From assembly GCF_017161425.1 (NCBI RefSeq), contig NZ_CP071057.1, forward strand, positions 558,001 to 622,000: a DNA stretch of 64,000 bases. The letters run 5' to 3'. Source of the DNA: Marinicauda algicola. Lineage in GTDB: Bacteria > Pseudomonadota > Alphaproteobacteria > Caulobacterales > Maricaulaceae. The notes beneath the pieces were generated by a model that saw nothing but the letters and a program-made list of their open reading frames with translations, was not told the DNA's origin and ran no database searches. The translations under genes and the position numbers were made by a program. Of this stretch, positions 18,344 through 29,660 are shown in pieces. Position 1 is the first letter of the stretch, and every line of letters begins with the position of its first letter.

Positions 18344-20247
18344 AAGGCCGCCAGGCCTTCCTCCCGCTCGCTGCGCCGACGCGGCTCCGGCGCGGCGAGC
18401 GGCTGCGGCGCGAGGTCCCGATGGGCCGCCGTCATGAAATCGTTCCATATCATCGCTGGAAGCCCGCCGCCGGTGACGTTCGCCATCGCCGTGTCGTCGT
18501 CATTGCCGACCCAGACCCCGGCGGCGAGGTGCGCGGTGTAGCCGATGAACCAGGCGTCGCGGCTGTTCTGGCTGGTGCCGGTCTTGCCGGCGGCGCGGTG
18601 GCGGGCGAGCTGTGCGCGCTGGCCGGTCCCGTCGCGCACCACGGCCTGCAGCATGGTCGACATCGCCCGGGCGTGTTCGCGCAGCAGGGCCGGGGCCCGC
18701 TCGCGCGGTTCGCGCCTGTAGAGCACCGTGCCGCGCGTGGTGCGGATCTCGCTGACGAGGAAGGGCTCGCGCGCCCGTCCGTCATTGGCGAAGACGAGAT
18801 AGGCGGTCGTCAGCTCCTGCAGCGTGACCTCCTCCGCGCCCAGCGCGATCGAGGGGTGGGCGGCGAGGTCGCGGTCGATGCCGAGCCGGCGCGCCATCTC
18901 GACGATCGTCTGCGCGCCGAGCGCCTGGCCGAGCTGGGCGGCGACGGTGTTGATCGAGCGCTTCAGCGCGTCTTCCAGCGTGATCCGCCCGCGATAGCCG
19001 CCACCGAAATTCTCCGGCGTCCAGCCCTCGATGTCGACCGGTTCGTCCTCGAAGGTGGAGGCCGGGTCGTATCCCGCCTCGAGGGCGGCGGCGAAGACGA
19101 CGGGCTTGAACGCCGAGCCGGGCTGACGCAGGGCCTGCGTCGCGCGGTTGAACTGGCTGTCGAGATAGTCGGTGCCCCCGACCATCGCACGTACGGCCCC
19201 GTCGAGGTCCATCGCGATCAGCGCGGCCTGACCGGCATCGAGCTGCGCCCCCGCGCCTTCGAGGCCCGAGGTGACGGCGGCATGGGCGGCGCGCTGGAGA
19301 TCGGCGTCGATCGTGGTGACGACCACGAGGTCCGGGGCGGTGGCATCCGGGCCGAGCAGGCTCTCGGCCTCGGCGATCGCCGCGTCGTAGACATGGCCGA
19401 ACACCGCCGGATCGGCGACGATCTCGGCGCCCTCGATGGGGACCGCCGGTGTCGCGACGGCGGAGAGATAGGTGAGGCTGTCGATATAGCCTTCGTCGAG
19501 CATGGCCTGGAGCACGTCCTGGGCGCGGGCCTGGGCCTCCTCGAGATTGACCGTCGGAGCGAGCCGGCTCGGCGCCTTGGGAAGCGCGGCCAGAAGGGCC
19601 GCTTCCTGCAGGGTGAGTTCGGTCGCCGGCTTGCCGAAATAGCGCCGGCTGGCCGCCTCGATGCCGTAGGCCTGTTCGCCGAGATAGACGCGGTTGAGAT
19701 AGAGCTCGAGGATCTCGTCCTTGGCCAGGCGCTGCTCCAGCGCTCGGGCGAGGCGCATCTCCTGCACCTTGCGGCGGATGGTGCGCTCCGGGCTCAGCAC
19801 CAGGTTCTTGATCAGCTGCATGGTCAGTGTCGAGCCGCCCTGCTCGATCTCGCCGGCACGCAGATTGACCAGCATGGCCCGCATGATGGCCCGCCAGTCG
19901 ATGCCCTCATGAGCGTAGAAGCGCGCATCCTCGATGGCGACGAAGGCCTGCGGCACGTAAGGGGGCAGCTCGTCCAGGGTCACGGCCTCGGCGTAGAGCG
20001 GTCCGCGCACGGTCAGGGTTCGCCCCTGAGCGTCGAGGATCGTCACCGCCGGCTCGCGGCGCACCTCCCACAAGGCCGACCCGCTCTCGGGCAATTCGGG
20101 CAGGTCGTGATAGGCCCAGCGCCAGAACAGGGCGAAGGCGAACAGGCCGGCGACCATGAGCGCGAGCACTGCGCCCAGCGCGATCTGGGGCAGGCGGCGC
20201 CTGAGGCGGCGCGCGAAATGCTCGCGTATGTCGGCGCGGTAGGTGAT
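18289..20247 (-). CDS. Class A penicillin-binding protein 1A-type; start codon uncertain
   Basis: A bifunctional peptidoglycan synthase of about 650 residues. A basic cytoplasmic tail (REHFARRLRRRLPQ) and one membrane anchor lead into the glycosyltransferase domain (catalytic Glu in IEDARFYAHEGIDW; GGSTLTMQLIKNLVL). The transpeptidase domain follows, with nucleophile motif GSAFKP, RSINT and KTGTSQNSRDAWFIGY. No ATG, GTG or TTG is in frame between the divergent gene (ATG at 20320) and the membrane anchor. The coordinate given uses the ATC at 20247, five bases after a strong GGGGGAG. A GTG at 20169 would start inside the anchor. The gene is certain; the start is not. Its 3' end overlaps the sodium channel gene. 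Confidence 0.85.
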   Translation of the reverse strand: MTYRADIREHFARRLRRRLPQIALGAVLALMVAGLFAFALFWRWAYHDLPELPESGSALWEVRREPAVTILDAQGRTLTVRGPLYAEAVTLDELPPYVPQAFVAIEDARFYAHEGIDWRAIMRAMLVNLRAGEIEQGGSTLTMQLIKNLVLSPERTIRRKVQEMRLARALEQRLAKDEILELYLNRVYLGEQAYGIEAASRRYFGKPATELTLQEAALLAALPKAPSRLAPTVNLEEAQARAQDVLQAMLDEGYIDSLTYLSAVATPAVPIEGAEIVADPAVFGHVYDAAIAEAESLLGPDATAPDLVVVTTIDADLQRAAHAAVTSGLEGAGAQLDAGQAALIAMDLDGAVRAMVGGTDYLDSQFNRATQALRQPGSAFKPVVFAAALEAGYDPASTFEDEPVDIEGWTPENFGGGYRGRITLEDALKRSINTVAAQLGQALGAQTIVEMARRLGIDRDLAAHPSIALGAEEVTLQELTTAYLVFANDGRAREPFLVSEIRTTRGTVLYRREPRERAPALLREHARAMSTMLQAVVRDGTGQRAQLARHRAAGKTGTSQNSRDAWFIGYTAHLAAGVWVGNDDDTAMANVTGGGLPAMIWNDFMTAAHRDLAPQPLAAPEPRRRSEREEGLAAFYSELSARFEAALEDTEG

Positions 20248-20319
20248 TGGAACTCCCCCGGATGGTGCCGTCTGCGTCCGGCTCTCTGAGAACCAAGCGA
20301 AGGCGGCTAAAATCGGGCC

Positions 20320-20772
20320 ATGGCTGCTGACAAGCCCTTTTACGAAACCAAGAGCCTCGCGCAAATGAGCGCGCACGAGTGGGAGTCTCTGTGCGACGGC
20401 TGCGGCAAGTGCTGCGTCCTGCTGCTGCAGGATCCCGAGGAGGAGGGCGGCACGGTGTGGCGCACCGATGTCGGCTGCCGGCTGCTCGACCTCACGACCG
20501 TGCGCTGCAGCGACTATCGCAACCGCCATGCCCGCGTTCCCGGCTGCGTGAAGCTGTCCCCGGACAATGTCGGCACGCTGGACTGGATGCCGAAGACCTG
20601 CGCCTACCGCCTGATCCACGAGGGCAAGCCGCTTCCCGACTGGCATCCGCTCAAGACCGGCGATCCGGACTCCACCCGCAAGGCGGGCATGAGCGTGCAC
20701 GGCCGGCTGGTCAGCGAACGCGATCTCGACGAGCAGGAGATCGAGGACCGGATCGTGGGGGAGAATCGCTGA
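20320..20772 (+). CDS. UPF0260 (YcgN-like) cysteine-cluster protein
   Basis: A 150-residue cytoplasmic protein of the YcgN/UPF0260 family within the YkgJ zinc- or iron-chelating cysteine-cluster group. The cluster CDGCGKCC lies at residues 25-32 and further conserved cysteines occur in VGCRLLDLTTVRCSDY, VPGCVKL and KTCAYR. The spacing suggests a bound metal ion. The physiological role is unknown. It is divergent from the penicillin-binding protein gene; the two starts are separated by only about 70 bases. Confidence 0.93.
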   Translation: MAADKPFYETKSLAQMSAHEWESLCDGCGKCCVLLLQDPEEEGGTVWRTDVGCRLLDLTTVRCSDYRNRHARVPGCVKLSPDNVGTLDWMPKTCAYRLIHEGKPLPDWHPLKTGDPDSTRKAGMSVHGRLVSERDLDEQEIEDRIVGENR

Positions 20773-20901
20773 GCGCCTCCGCCACCGCGGCAGGGTCGCG
20801 CGATCACTTTTCCCTTCCCTTTTTGCATCCGGGCGCACACGCTCGGGCATCCGGACCGGAGTGCGCCATGGGTGCAGCCTGCCGCCATGAGGGGAAAAGA
20901 C

Positions 20902-22110
20902 ATGAGATCGCTCGCACCCGCCGCAATTCTGCTCACGGCAGGGATGGCCGCCGCACAGGACGAGCCCGGCGAGAACGCCGCGCTTCGCGCGCTTCTCGAC
21001 GGCCATGTTCACGAGCTGACGGTCGGCGAGTCCGGCCTGTCCGGCCCGGGCGGTACGCTGCTGATGGAGGGAGCCCGCCGCGCGCAATTCGTCGCGATCG
21101 GCGAACAGCACGGCACCGCCGATATCGGCGAGTTCGCCCATGCCTGGTTTCTGGCGCTCGACCCGGAAGGCTTCGATCATATGGCGATCGAGGTCGGTCC
21201 CCATTCGACACGCGCGGCCGAGCGCCTGCTCGCCGGCCCCGAGGGGGCGTTCGAAGCCGATGCTGCCGCACGCGCCGGCGGCCTCGCCTACCCGTTCCTG
21301 TTCTTCCAGAACGAGGCCGATCTCGCGCGCGACGTCGTGTCATTGCACGAGGGCGAGGGACCGGCACTGTGGGGGCTGGACCAGGAATTCATCGCTTCGG
21401 GCTCCATCCTGCTCGACCAGCTGCGCCCGCTCGCCCGCACAGAGGCACAGCGCAACGTGCTCGCATCGATCGAGGCGGCGCTCGCCGAGCAGCCTTTCCT
21501 GGTCGGCAGCGCGCCGGACTCCCAGTGGGCCGGATGGGCCGAGGCATGGGGCGAAGGCGAGGGCGCGGACATCCTTGCCGACGTGCTGTACTCCAACCGC
21601 ATCTACGCGCCCTTCACTGGCCGCGGCGGCAGCGTCTGGTTCGCGAACCAGACGCGCGAGAACGGCATGAAACGGCTGTTCGCGGAGCATTTTGCCGCCG
21701 CCGAAGCCGCGAACGGGACGCCGCCGCGCGTTTTCCTGAAGCTCGGCGCGAACCATCTGGCCCGATGGAATCCCTCTACCCAGATATCGTCGACCGCCAA
21801 TTTCCTGGCCGAGTGGGGCCTTCCGCGGGGATTCACGCTCTACAACGTGATGGCGGACTGCGCGAGCGGCCAGATGGTCGATGTCCAGGCCGGCGGGGCG
21901 ATACCGTGCCCGTCCTATTTCGGAAGCACGCAGGGGGTACTCTCCGGGCTGGTCGGCGACCGCCCGGTCGTGGTCGATCTCCAGGCGATCCGCCCCGCCG
22001 TTCTGGCGATGAGCGATGCCGACGAGGACTTCGTGGCCCTGGTGCGCAATTTCGATGCCTATGTCGCGTTTCCGAACACGCGCCCGGCAGCGATGATCAA
22101 TGGCGGTTAG
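20902..22110 (+). CDS. Exported ChaN/EreA-like protein of unknown function
   Basis: A 402-residue exported protein. A signal peptide (MRSLAPAAILLTAGMAAAQ) is followed by a domain that begins FVAIGEQHGTADIGEFAHAW (residues about 65-84). The G-E-x-H-G motif resembles the haem-binding ChaN and erythromycin-esterase-like families of the Tiki/TraB superfamily, but I cannot place it in one. Another conserved stretch is VFLKLGANHLARW near residue 285. The start at 20902 follows GAGGGGAAAAG. It converges on the kelch protein gene across 27 bases that hold a GC palindrome. No evidence for drug resistance. Confidence 0.75.
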   Translation: MRSLAPAAILLTAGMAAAQDEPGENAALRALLDGHVHELTVGESGLSGPGGTLLMEGARRAQFVAIGEQHGTADIGEFAHAWFLALDPEGFDHMAIEVGPHSTRAAERLLAGPEGAFEADAAARAGGLAYPFLFFQNEADLARDVVSLHEGEGPALWGLDQEFIASGSILLDQLRPLARTEAQRNVLASIEAALAEQPFLVGSAPDSQWAGWAEAWGEGEGADILADVLYSNRIYAPFTGRGGSVWFANQTRENGMKRLFAEHFAAAEAANGTPPRVFLKLGANHLARWNPSTQISSTANFLAEWGLPRGFTLYNVMADCASGQMVDVQAGGAIPCPSYFGSTQGVLSGLVGDRPVVVDLQAIRPAVLAMSDADEDFVALVRNFDAYVAFPNTRPAAMINGG

Positions 22111-22137
22111 ACCCGTCGCCGCGCGCGGCGGTCCGCC

Positions 22138-23186
22138 CTACGGCCGGAACACCTCCACCGACGCGGTCGTCTCGCTGCCGCCGGCCTGCGCCGCGCCGCC
22201 GATGGTGTAGATCGCATCGCCGAGCGTGAGGGCGCCGAGGCCGTGGCGCGGGGTGGGCATGCGGGTGGCTTCGCGCCAGCGGTCCTCGGCCCCGTCATAG
22301 GCCCAGACCTGGGAATAGACCCCGCCGCCCGCGGCGTCGAACCATTCTCCGCCAAAGACGTACACCGTGCCGCCGAGCGCCGCGGCGGCGAGCCCGCCCG
22401 CCCCGCGCGGTCCCGCTTCCGGTGCGGGCAGGGGGCGAGGGTCTCCCAGCGGTTGGCGGCGAAGTCGTAGACTTCGTGCACCGGCGTGTTGCCGCCGGAA
22501 ACCGTACGCCCGCCGATCACGTGCCAGCGCCCGTCCACCGCCGCGCCGGCGGCGGAATTGCGCGCCGTCGGGGCAGGAGGCAACGTCACCCAGGCATCGC
22601 TGCCGGGGCTGAGCGCGAGATGGGCGTTGATGTCGGAATGGTGCGGCCATTCGGTGTTCTGAAAGCCGGAAGGGCGTCGCCCGGTGACGAGATGGATCGT
22701 GCCCTCGTGATTGATCGCGACCGTTTCGGCGAGCGGCTGGGGCATTTGCGGGCCGAAGCGCCAGCCGCCGGTTTGCGGATCGAGGAGATGAACCACCTCG
22801 CTCATCGACCAGCGCCCGCCCTCGCGCGCGGTGAAGCCGCCGATGGCGAACAGCTTGCCCTCGCGTTCGAGGCCATAGGGGTGGTGAATCGGCAGGGGCA
22901 GGCGCGGCTCCTCGCGCCACGAGGCCTCTCCCGGCGCCCAGGAGAAGACCCGGTCGGAGATGTTGAGCTGCTCCGGCGCCATGTCCGGCGACAGCCCGCC
23001 GGTCACGTAGATCCGCCCGCCCATCACGGCCGGATAGATTTCCTGCACCCGGATCGGAAGGTCCGGCGCGCGGCTCCAGCCGGCGGGAGACGGGGCCTGG
23101 CCCGCACGCGCCGCGGACGGCAGCAGGGACGCGGCGGCGAGCGCCAGCGTGGCGAGTGAGAAATCGCGGCGTGTCGATCCGGTCAT
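22138..23186 (-). pseudogene. Tat-exported kelch-repeat protein, frameshifted
   Basis: The N-terminal part starts at 23186 with a twin-arginine signal (MTGSTRRDFSLATLALAAAS) and runs through kelch blades such as VMGGRIYVTGG and LFAIGGF. Near 22431-22435 the frame breaks in a run of five G. One extra G would join it to the continuing frame (ALGGTVYVFGGEWFDAAGG, DAIYTIGGAAQAGG) and give an intact 349-residue protein ending at 22138. As it stands, the first frame runs on to 22107 with non-homologous sequence. It may be a genuine recent mutation or a sequencing error in the homopolymer. Kelch propellers of this kind are periplasmic; role unknown. Confidence 0.8.
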
Positions 23187-23204
23187 GGGGACCCTCCGGT
23201 CATG

Positions 23205-23237
23205 AAACGGGCCCGGCCATGATGGACCGGGCCCCTT
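23205..23237 (-). terminator. Hairpin between sodC-like and kelch genes
   Basis: GGGCCCGG (23209-23216) pairs perfectly with CCGGGCCC (23227-23234) around a ten-base loop. It lies after the stop of the superoxide dismutase gene at 23269, in the minus direction, and is followed there by GTTTCAT. It probably ends that transcript before the kelch gene. Confidence 0.6.
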
Positions 23238-23268
23238 CGTGATTTCCAGTGACAAGACGGTAAGCGTC

Positions 23269-23946
23269 CTACTGCCCCGGCTCGATCACGGCGCACAGGA
23301 TGCGCGCACCCGCCCCGCCGATCGGCTGGGAACGCTGGTCGTCCGCATTGGTGTGCACGATGAGCGCCGACCCGTCCGCGTCCAGCAAAGCGGGCGCATT
23401 CGTCTGGCCGTCGATGCTGACGTGGGTCGTGTAGACTTCCGCGCGCAGCACGCCGCCCTCATGGACCCAGAGATTGGGCATGTCGGCATTGTCCGGACCG
23501 TTCGGGTTCAGGAGGCCGTGTTCGTTGCCGAGCGTGTTGATGTGGCTGCCCGCCGAGGTGAAGTCCGACGCCGAGCAGTCGCCGGTTTCGTGCAGGTGCG
23601 CGCCGTGCCAGCTGTTCCAGGCAGCTTCAGCCAGCCCGTCGGCCTCGATACGCAGGAGCACGCCTTGCGGGCCTTGCGTCAGCGTCAGCGTGCCGACCTC
23701 GTTCATCTCGTTGTCGAGGATCGTGCCGATGGCCGATCCGGCACGCGGTTCGCTCATTTCGCCTTCGGCCGGCGTGCCGGCGATCTCGTCGGCCTCCTCC
23801 AGGGCCTCGACAGTCTCCTCCGTGCGCTCCTGGGCGATGTCACCGCCGGGCGCGGCGCCCTGTTCCTCGGCCTCCGGCGCCTGGCCGCAGGCGCTCGCGC
23901 CCAGAAGGGTGATCGCGGTGAAGGCGGAAAGCGTGAACCTCGTCAT
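23269..23946 (-). CDS. Cu/Zn superoxide dismutase family lipoprotein
   Basis: A 225-residue protein. A signal with a possible lipidated Cys20 (LLGASAC) and an acidic linker (21-68) precede the SOD domain. Copper ligands fit His117 and His119 (WHGAHLHETGDC), His198 (LIVHTNADD) and bridging His135 (AGSHIN). Cys124 and Cys218 would form the usual disulfide and Arg215 the active-site guide. For zinc, His143 and Asp155 are present, but the position of the third zinc histidine is Asp152 (GPDNADMPN against the common GPHAGDLPN). It would detoxify superoxide in the periplasm if active. The upstream 255 bases separate it from divergent gyrA. Confidence 0.87.
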   Translation of the reverse strand: MTRFTLSAFTAITLLGASACGQAPEAEEQGAAPGGDIAQERTEETVEALEEADEIAGTPAEGEMSEPRAGSAIGTILDNEMNEVGTLTLTQGPQGVLLRIEADGLAEAAWNSWHGAHLHETGDCSASDFTSAGSHINTLGNEHGLLNPNGPDNADMPNLWVHEGGVLRAEVYTTHVSIDGQTNAPALLDADGSALIVHTNADDQRSQPIGGAGARILCAVIEPGQ

Positions 23947-24201
23947 GGCGCGTCTCCTCGTGGAATCGGATCGGGTCTCGTGGGCGAAACGTAGCACGCG
24001 GGCATGCGGTTGCGAGGGGTACGGGCCAACCCCTTGTTCTCCCCGTTACCGCACCCGCCGTTTGCCGCATGGCGCCGGGCTTGGTAGACCGTTTGCGTCA
24101 AATTCCTGTCGCGATTCCGACCGGCCGGGCGAGCGCCCCGGGACCGCTTCGGGAGCCGCGGCGTTTCACGCCTTGAACAGATACTTCTGAGGATATCCGG
24201 C

Positions 24202-26991
<2,790 letters not shown>

Positions 26992-26996
26992 CGTTC

Positions 26997-27611
26997 ATGG
27001 TCGACACCGCGACATTGCTGGGCTTTGCCGCCGCGTCCGCGGCGCTGATAGCGATGCCCGGTCCCAATGTCGCGGTGATCCTGGCGACTGGCGCGGCCCG
27101 AGGCCGGATGGCGGCGCTCACCGTGGTGCTCGGCATGACGCTGGCCCAGGGGCTGCAGATCGCCCTCGTGGTTTTCGGCCTCGCGGCGCTGGTCTCCGCC
27201 TTCGGCTGGACGCTGGCCATCATCAAGTGGGCGGGCATCGCCTATCTTGCCTTTCTCGGCCTGCGGGCCCTGACGGCACCGCCTCCCGATCGCGACGCGG
27301 TGCCGCTCTCCGCCCGCCGGCTGTTCGCGACCGGGGCGATCACCGCGCTCGCCAACCCGAAGACGCTCGCCTTCCATGCCGCCTTCCTGCCGCTCTTCGT
27401 CGATCCCGCCCGGCCGGCCGGGCCGCAACTGGCCCTTCTCGGTGCGATGTTCCTTGTGATCGCGATCGTGCTCGATTCGCTTTGGGCGTTGCTGGCGGGA
27501 TCGGCGAAAGGCGTGCTAGACCGCTACGCGCTGCATCGCGCCGCGCAGAAGGCCTCGGGCGGCATGATGCTCGCCGCGGCCGCCTGGCTCGCCCTGCGCC
27601 GCGCGAACTGA
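26997..27611 (+). CDS. LysE/RhtB family exporter
   Basis: A 204-residue inner-membrane protein with about six helices. The family signature lies at the N-terminus: ALIAMPGPNVAVILATGAARG (residues 16-36), in place of the usual PGPN..., and ITALANPKTLAFHAAFLPLFV near 115-135. Members export amino acids or their derivatives (homoserine lactone, threonine, lysine). The substrate cannot be told from sequence. It starts five bases after gyrA ends and coaD starts 12 bases after it, so the three genes are probably co-transcribed. Confidence 0.9.
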   Translation: MVDTATLLGFAAASAALIAMPGPNVAVILATGAARGRMAALTVVLGMTLAQGLQIALVVFGLAALVSAFGWTLAIIKWAGIAYLAFLGLRALTAPPPDRDAVPLSARRLFATGAITALANPKTLAFHAAFLPLFVDPARPAGPQLALLGAMFLVIAIVLDSLWALLAGSAKGVLDRYALHRAAQKASGGMMLAAAAWLALRRAN

Positions 27612-27623
27612 AGGGGAGTGTCC

Positions 27624-28118
27624 ATGAAGGACCGCATCGCGCTCTATCCGGGCACGTTCGATCCGCTGACCAACGGCCATCTCGACATCATCGGGCGGGC
27701 CGTGAAGCTGTTCGACAAGCTGATCATCGGCGTCGCGATCAACGAAGGGAAAGGCCCGCTCTTCACGCTGGAGGAGCGCGTCGACATGGCGCGCGAACTG
27801 GCCAACCAGGTCCGCCGCGATGCCGAGATCGAGGTGCGCCCCTTCGAGGGTCTCCTGATGCATTTCGCCGAGGAGGTCGGCGCCGAGGCGATCATCCGCG
27901 GCCTCAGGGCGGTCTCCGACTTCGAGTACGAGTTCCAGATGGTCGGCATGAACCAGCGCCTCAACGCCGAGATCGAGACCGTGTTCCTGATGGCCGATCC
28001 GCGCCATCAGGCCGTCGCCTCGCGCCTGGTCAAGGAAATCGCCAAGCTCGGCGGCAGTATCGACCCGTTCGTCCCGCCGCTGGTGCGGGACCGCCTGCTG
28101 GAGAAGTTCAAGAGATGA
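27624..28118 (+). CDS. coaD: Pantetheine-phosphate adenylyltransferase
   Basis: A 164-residue nucleotidyltransferase that makes dephospho-CoA from 4'-phosphopantetheine and ATP, the penultimate step of CoA synthesis. The phosphate-binding GTFDPLTNGHLDII (T/H-x-G-H motif) and the RGLRAVSDFEYEFQM segment are intact. I chose ATG 27624 over GTG 27618 because the AAGGGGAG ribosome-binding site immediately precedes the GTG and leaves no spacing for it. The stop overlaps the ATG of the next gene (28115), so translation is coupled. Confidence 0.95.
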   Translation: MKDRIALYPGTFDPLTNGHLDIIGRAVKLFDKLIIGVAINEGKGPLFTLEERVDMARELANQVRRDAEIEVRPFEGLLMHFAEEVGAEAIIRGLRAVSDFEYEFQMVGMNQRLNAEIETVFLMADPRHQAVASRLVKEIAKLGGSIDPFVPPLVRDRLLEKFKR

Positions 28119-29098
28119 TGCGTCCGCTTTCCCGCTCCCTGACCGCGCTCGCCGCGGTCCTCGCCCTGTCGGCAACGGCCTGCGCCGAGGAGGCCGGCGA
28201 AACCGAGACCGCGACCCTCGCGGACACAGAAGTCCAGGAACCGGCCCCCGGACCGGAGGCGGTCCCCGGCGCGGAAGCGATCGCCGCGGCGAGCCCGCAG
28301 GACTGGCGCAGGGTGGACCCGGACCGCCTGCTCGTCATCGCGACGGGGCGCGGACCGATCTATGTCGAACTCGCGCCGGAATTCGCGCCCGATCACGTCG
28401 AGCGGATGAAGACCCTCGCCGGCGAGGGCTATTATCGCATGAAGGTCTGGCACCGCGTGATCGACGACTTCATGGCCCAGGGCGGCGGCGCGCTCGACAA
28501 TCCCAACGAGGCGCCCGACAAGCCGCCGCTCGAGGCCGAGTTCACCATCCAGCGGGGCGCGGACATGGAGATCACCGAGCTGCAGCAGCGCGTGATCAAT
28601 CCCGACCGCGGCGCGACGCGCGCCATGGCGGGCTTCTGGAACGGCATTCCTGCCGGCACCCAGCCCATTGCACAGGCCGCCATCAGCCAGTCGGGCACCG
28701 TGGAAAGCTGGCTGCTGCATTGTCCCGGCGCGGCCGCGATGGCGCGCACCAACGACCCGAACTCCGCCCGCGGCCAGTTCTACATCGTCACCGGCGATGC
28801 AAGTCACCTGAACGCGCAGTATTCGGTGTGGGGGTATACCCGCGCCGGTATGGACATCGTGCAGGCCCTGCCGGTTGGCAGCCTGGCCGACGATCCCTAT
28901 TTCGAGCCCGACTTCATCCGCTCGATGACGGTGGCTAGCGCGCTGCCCGAGGACGAGCGACTCACCATCGAGGTCATGGACACCTCGTCGGACGCCTTCG
29001 CCGCCTATCTCGACGCGGTCGCTGAAGCCCATGGCGGCGAGCTGCCCGATATCTGCGAGATCGAGATTCCGGTCCGCATCACCGAGCCCACGGAGTAA
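28115..29098 (+). CDS. Cyclophilin-type peptidyl-prolyl isomerase, predicted lipoprotein
   Basis: A 327-residue protein. A lipobox-like LSATAC near residues 19-24 and an acidic/proline linker (25-65) are followed by a cyclophilin domain that starts IYVELAPEFAPDHVERMK and contains VWHRVIDDFMAQGGG and RGQFYIVTGDASHLNAQYSVWG. A roughly 80-residue insertion separates the two halves of the domain compared with PpiB. It probably folds envelope proteins at a membrane surface. It overlaps coaD by four bases and is followed three bases later by cytoplasmic-type ppiB. Confidence 0.88.
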   Translation: MMRPLSRSLTALAAVLALSATACAEEAGETETATLADTEVQEPAPGPEAVPGAEAIAAASPQDWRRVDPDRLLVIATGRGPIYVELAPEFAPDHVERMKTLAGEGYYRMKVWHRVIDDFMAQGGGALDNPNEAPDKPPLEAEFTIQRGADMEITELQQRVINPDRGATRAMAGFWNGIPAGTQPIAQAAISQSGTVESWLLHCPGAAAMARTNDPNSARGQFYIVTGDASHLNAQYSVWGYTRAGMDIVQALPVGSLADDPYFEPDFIRSMTVASALPEDERLTIEVMDTSSDAFAAYLDAVAEAHGGELPDICEIEIPVRITEPTE

Positions 29099-29101
29099 AT
29101 C

Positions 29102-29560
29102 TTGGCCGATACCGAAAAGAAACTCGTTTTCACCCTGGAGGGCGGCGACGTCACCATCAGGCTGCGCCCCGATCTCGCGCCCAGGCACGTCGACCGGATC
29201 TGCGAACTCGCCGAGCAGGGCTTCTATGACGGGCTCACCTTCCACCGCGTGATCGACGGCTTCGTGGCCCAGGGCGGCTGCCCGAAGGGCACTGGCACGG
29301 GCGGCACGGGCAAGAAGATCCCGGCCGAATTCTCGAAGGAGAAACACGTGCGCGGCACGATGTCGATGGCCCGCACGATGGATCCGAACTCGGCCGATTG
29401 CCAGTTCTTCATCTGCCTGGACGCCGTGCCCTATCTCGACGAGCAGTATACCGTCTGGGGCGAGGTGGAGTCCGGCATGGAGCATGTCGACGCCCTGCCA
29501 AAGGGCGAACCGCCCCGCAAGCCCGGCAAGATCATCAAGGCCGAGGTGGTCGAGGCCTGA
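29102..29560 (+). CDS. ppiB: Cytoplasmic cyclophilin-type peptidyl-prolyl isomerase
   Basis: A 152-residue minimal cyclophilin with no signal peptide. Active-site motifs are complete: [39 protein letters not shown] and [11 protein letters not shown]. The start is TTG at 29102, three bases after the stop of the lipoprotein cyclophilin. An intrinsic terminator lies 12 bases downstream. It accelerates cis-trans proline isomerisation in the cytoplasm. Confidence 0.94.
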   Translation: MADTEKKLVFTLEGGDVTIRLRPDLAPRHVDRICELAEQGFYDGLTFHRVIDGFVAQGGCPKGTGTGGTGKKIPAEFSKEKHVRGTMSMARTMDPNSADCQFFICLDAVPYLDEQYTVWGEVESGMEHVDALPKGEPPRKPGKIIKAEVVEA

Positions 29561-29571
29561 TCCCGGCACGG

Positions 29572-29603
29572 AAAACCCCGACGGAGACGCCGGGGTTCCT
29601 GTT
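29572..29603 (+). terminator. Rho-independent terminator after ppiB
   Basis: AACCCCG (29574-29580) pairs with CGGGGTT (29591-29597) and is followed by CCTGTTT. It ends the gyrA-to-ppiB transcription unit. A second hairpin at 29627-29654 (GATGTCC...GGACATC with an inner CCCC/GGGG) lies just before the stop of the convergent SDR gene and probably serves that gene. Confidence 0.7.
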
Positions 29604-29660
29604 TGGGGCTCGGATCCTGCAGCTGCGATGTCCCCCCATGCTGGGGAGGACATCGGTGTC

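Noticed and set aside
20902-22110. Erythromycin esterase / antibiotic resistance call
   Set aside because: Only a short G-E-x-H-G motif supports it; the protein is exported and the spacing differs from EreA, so I left the function open.
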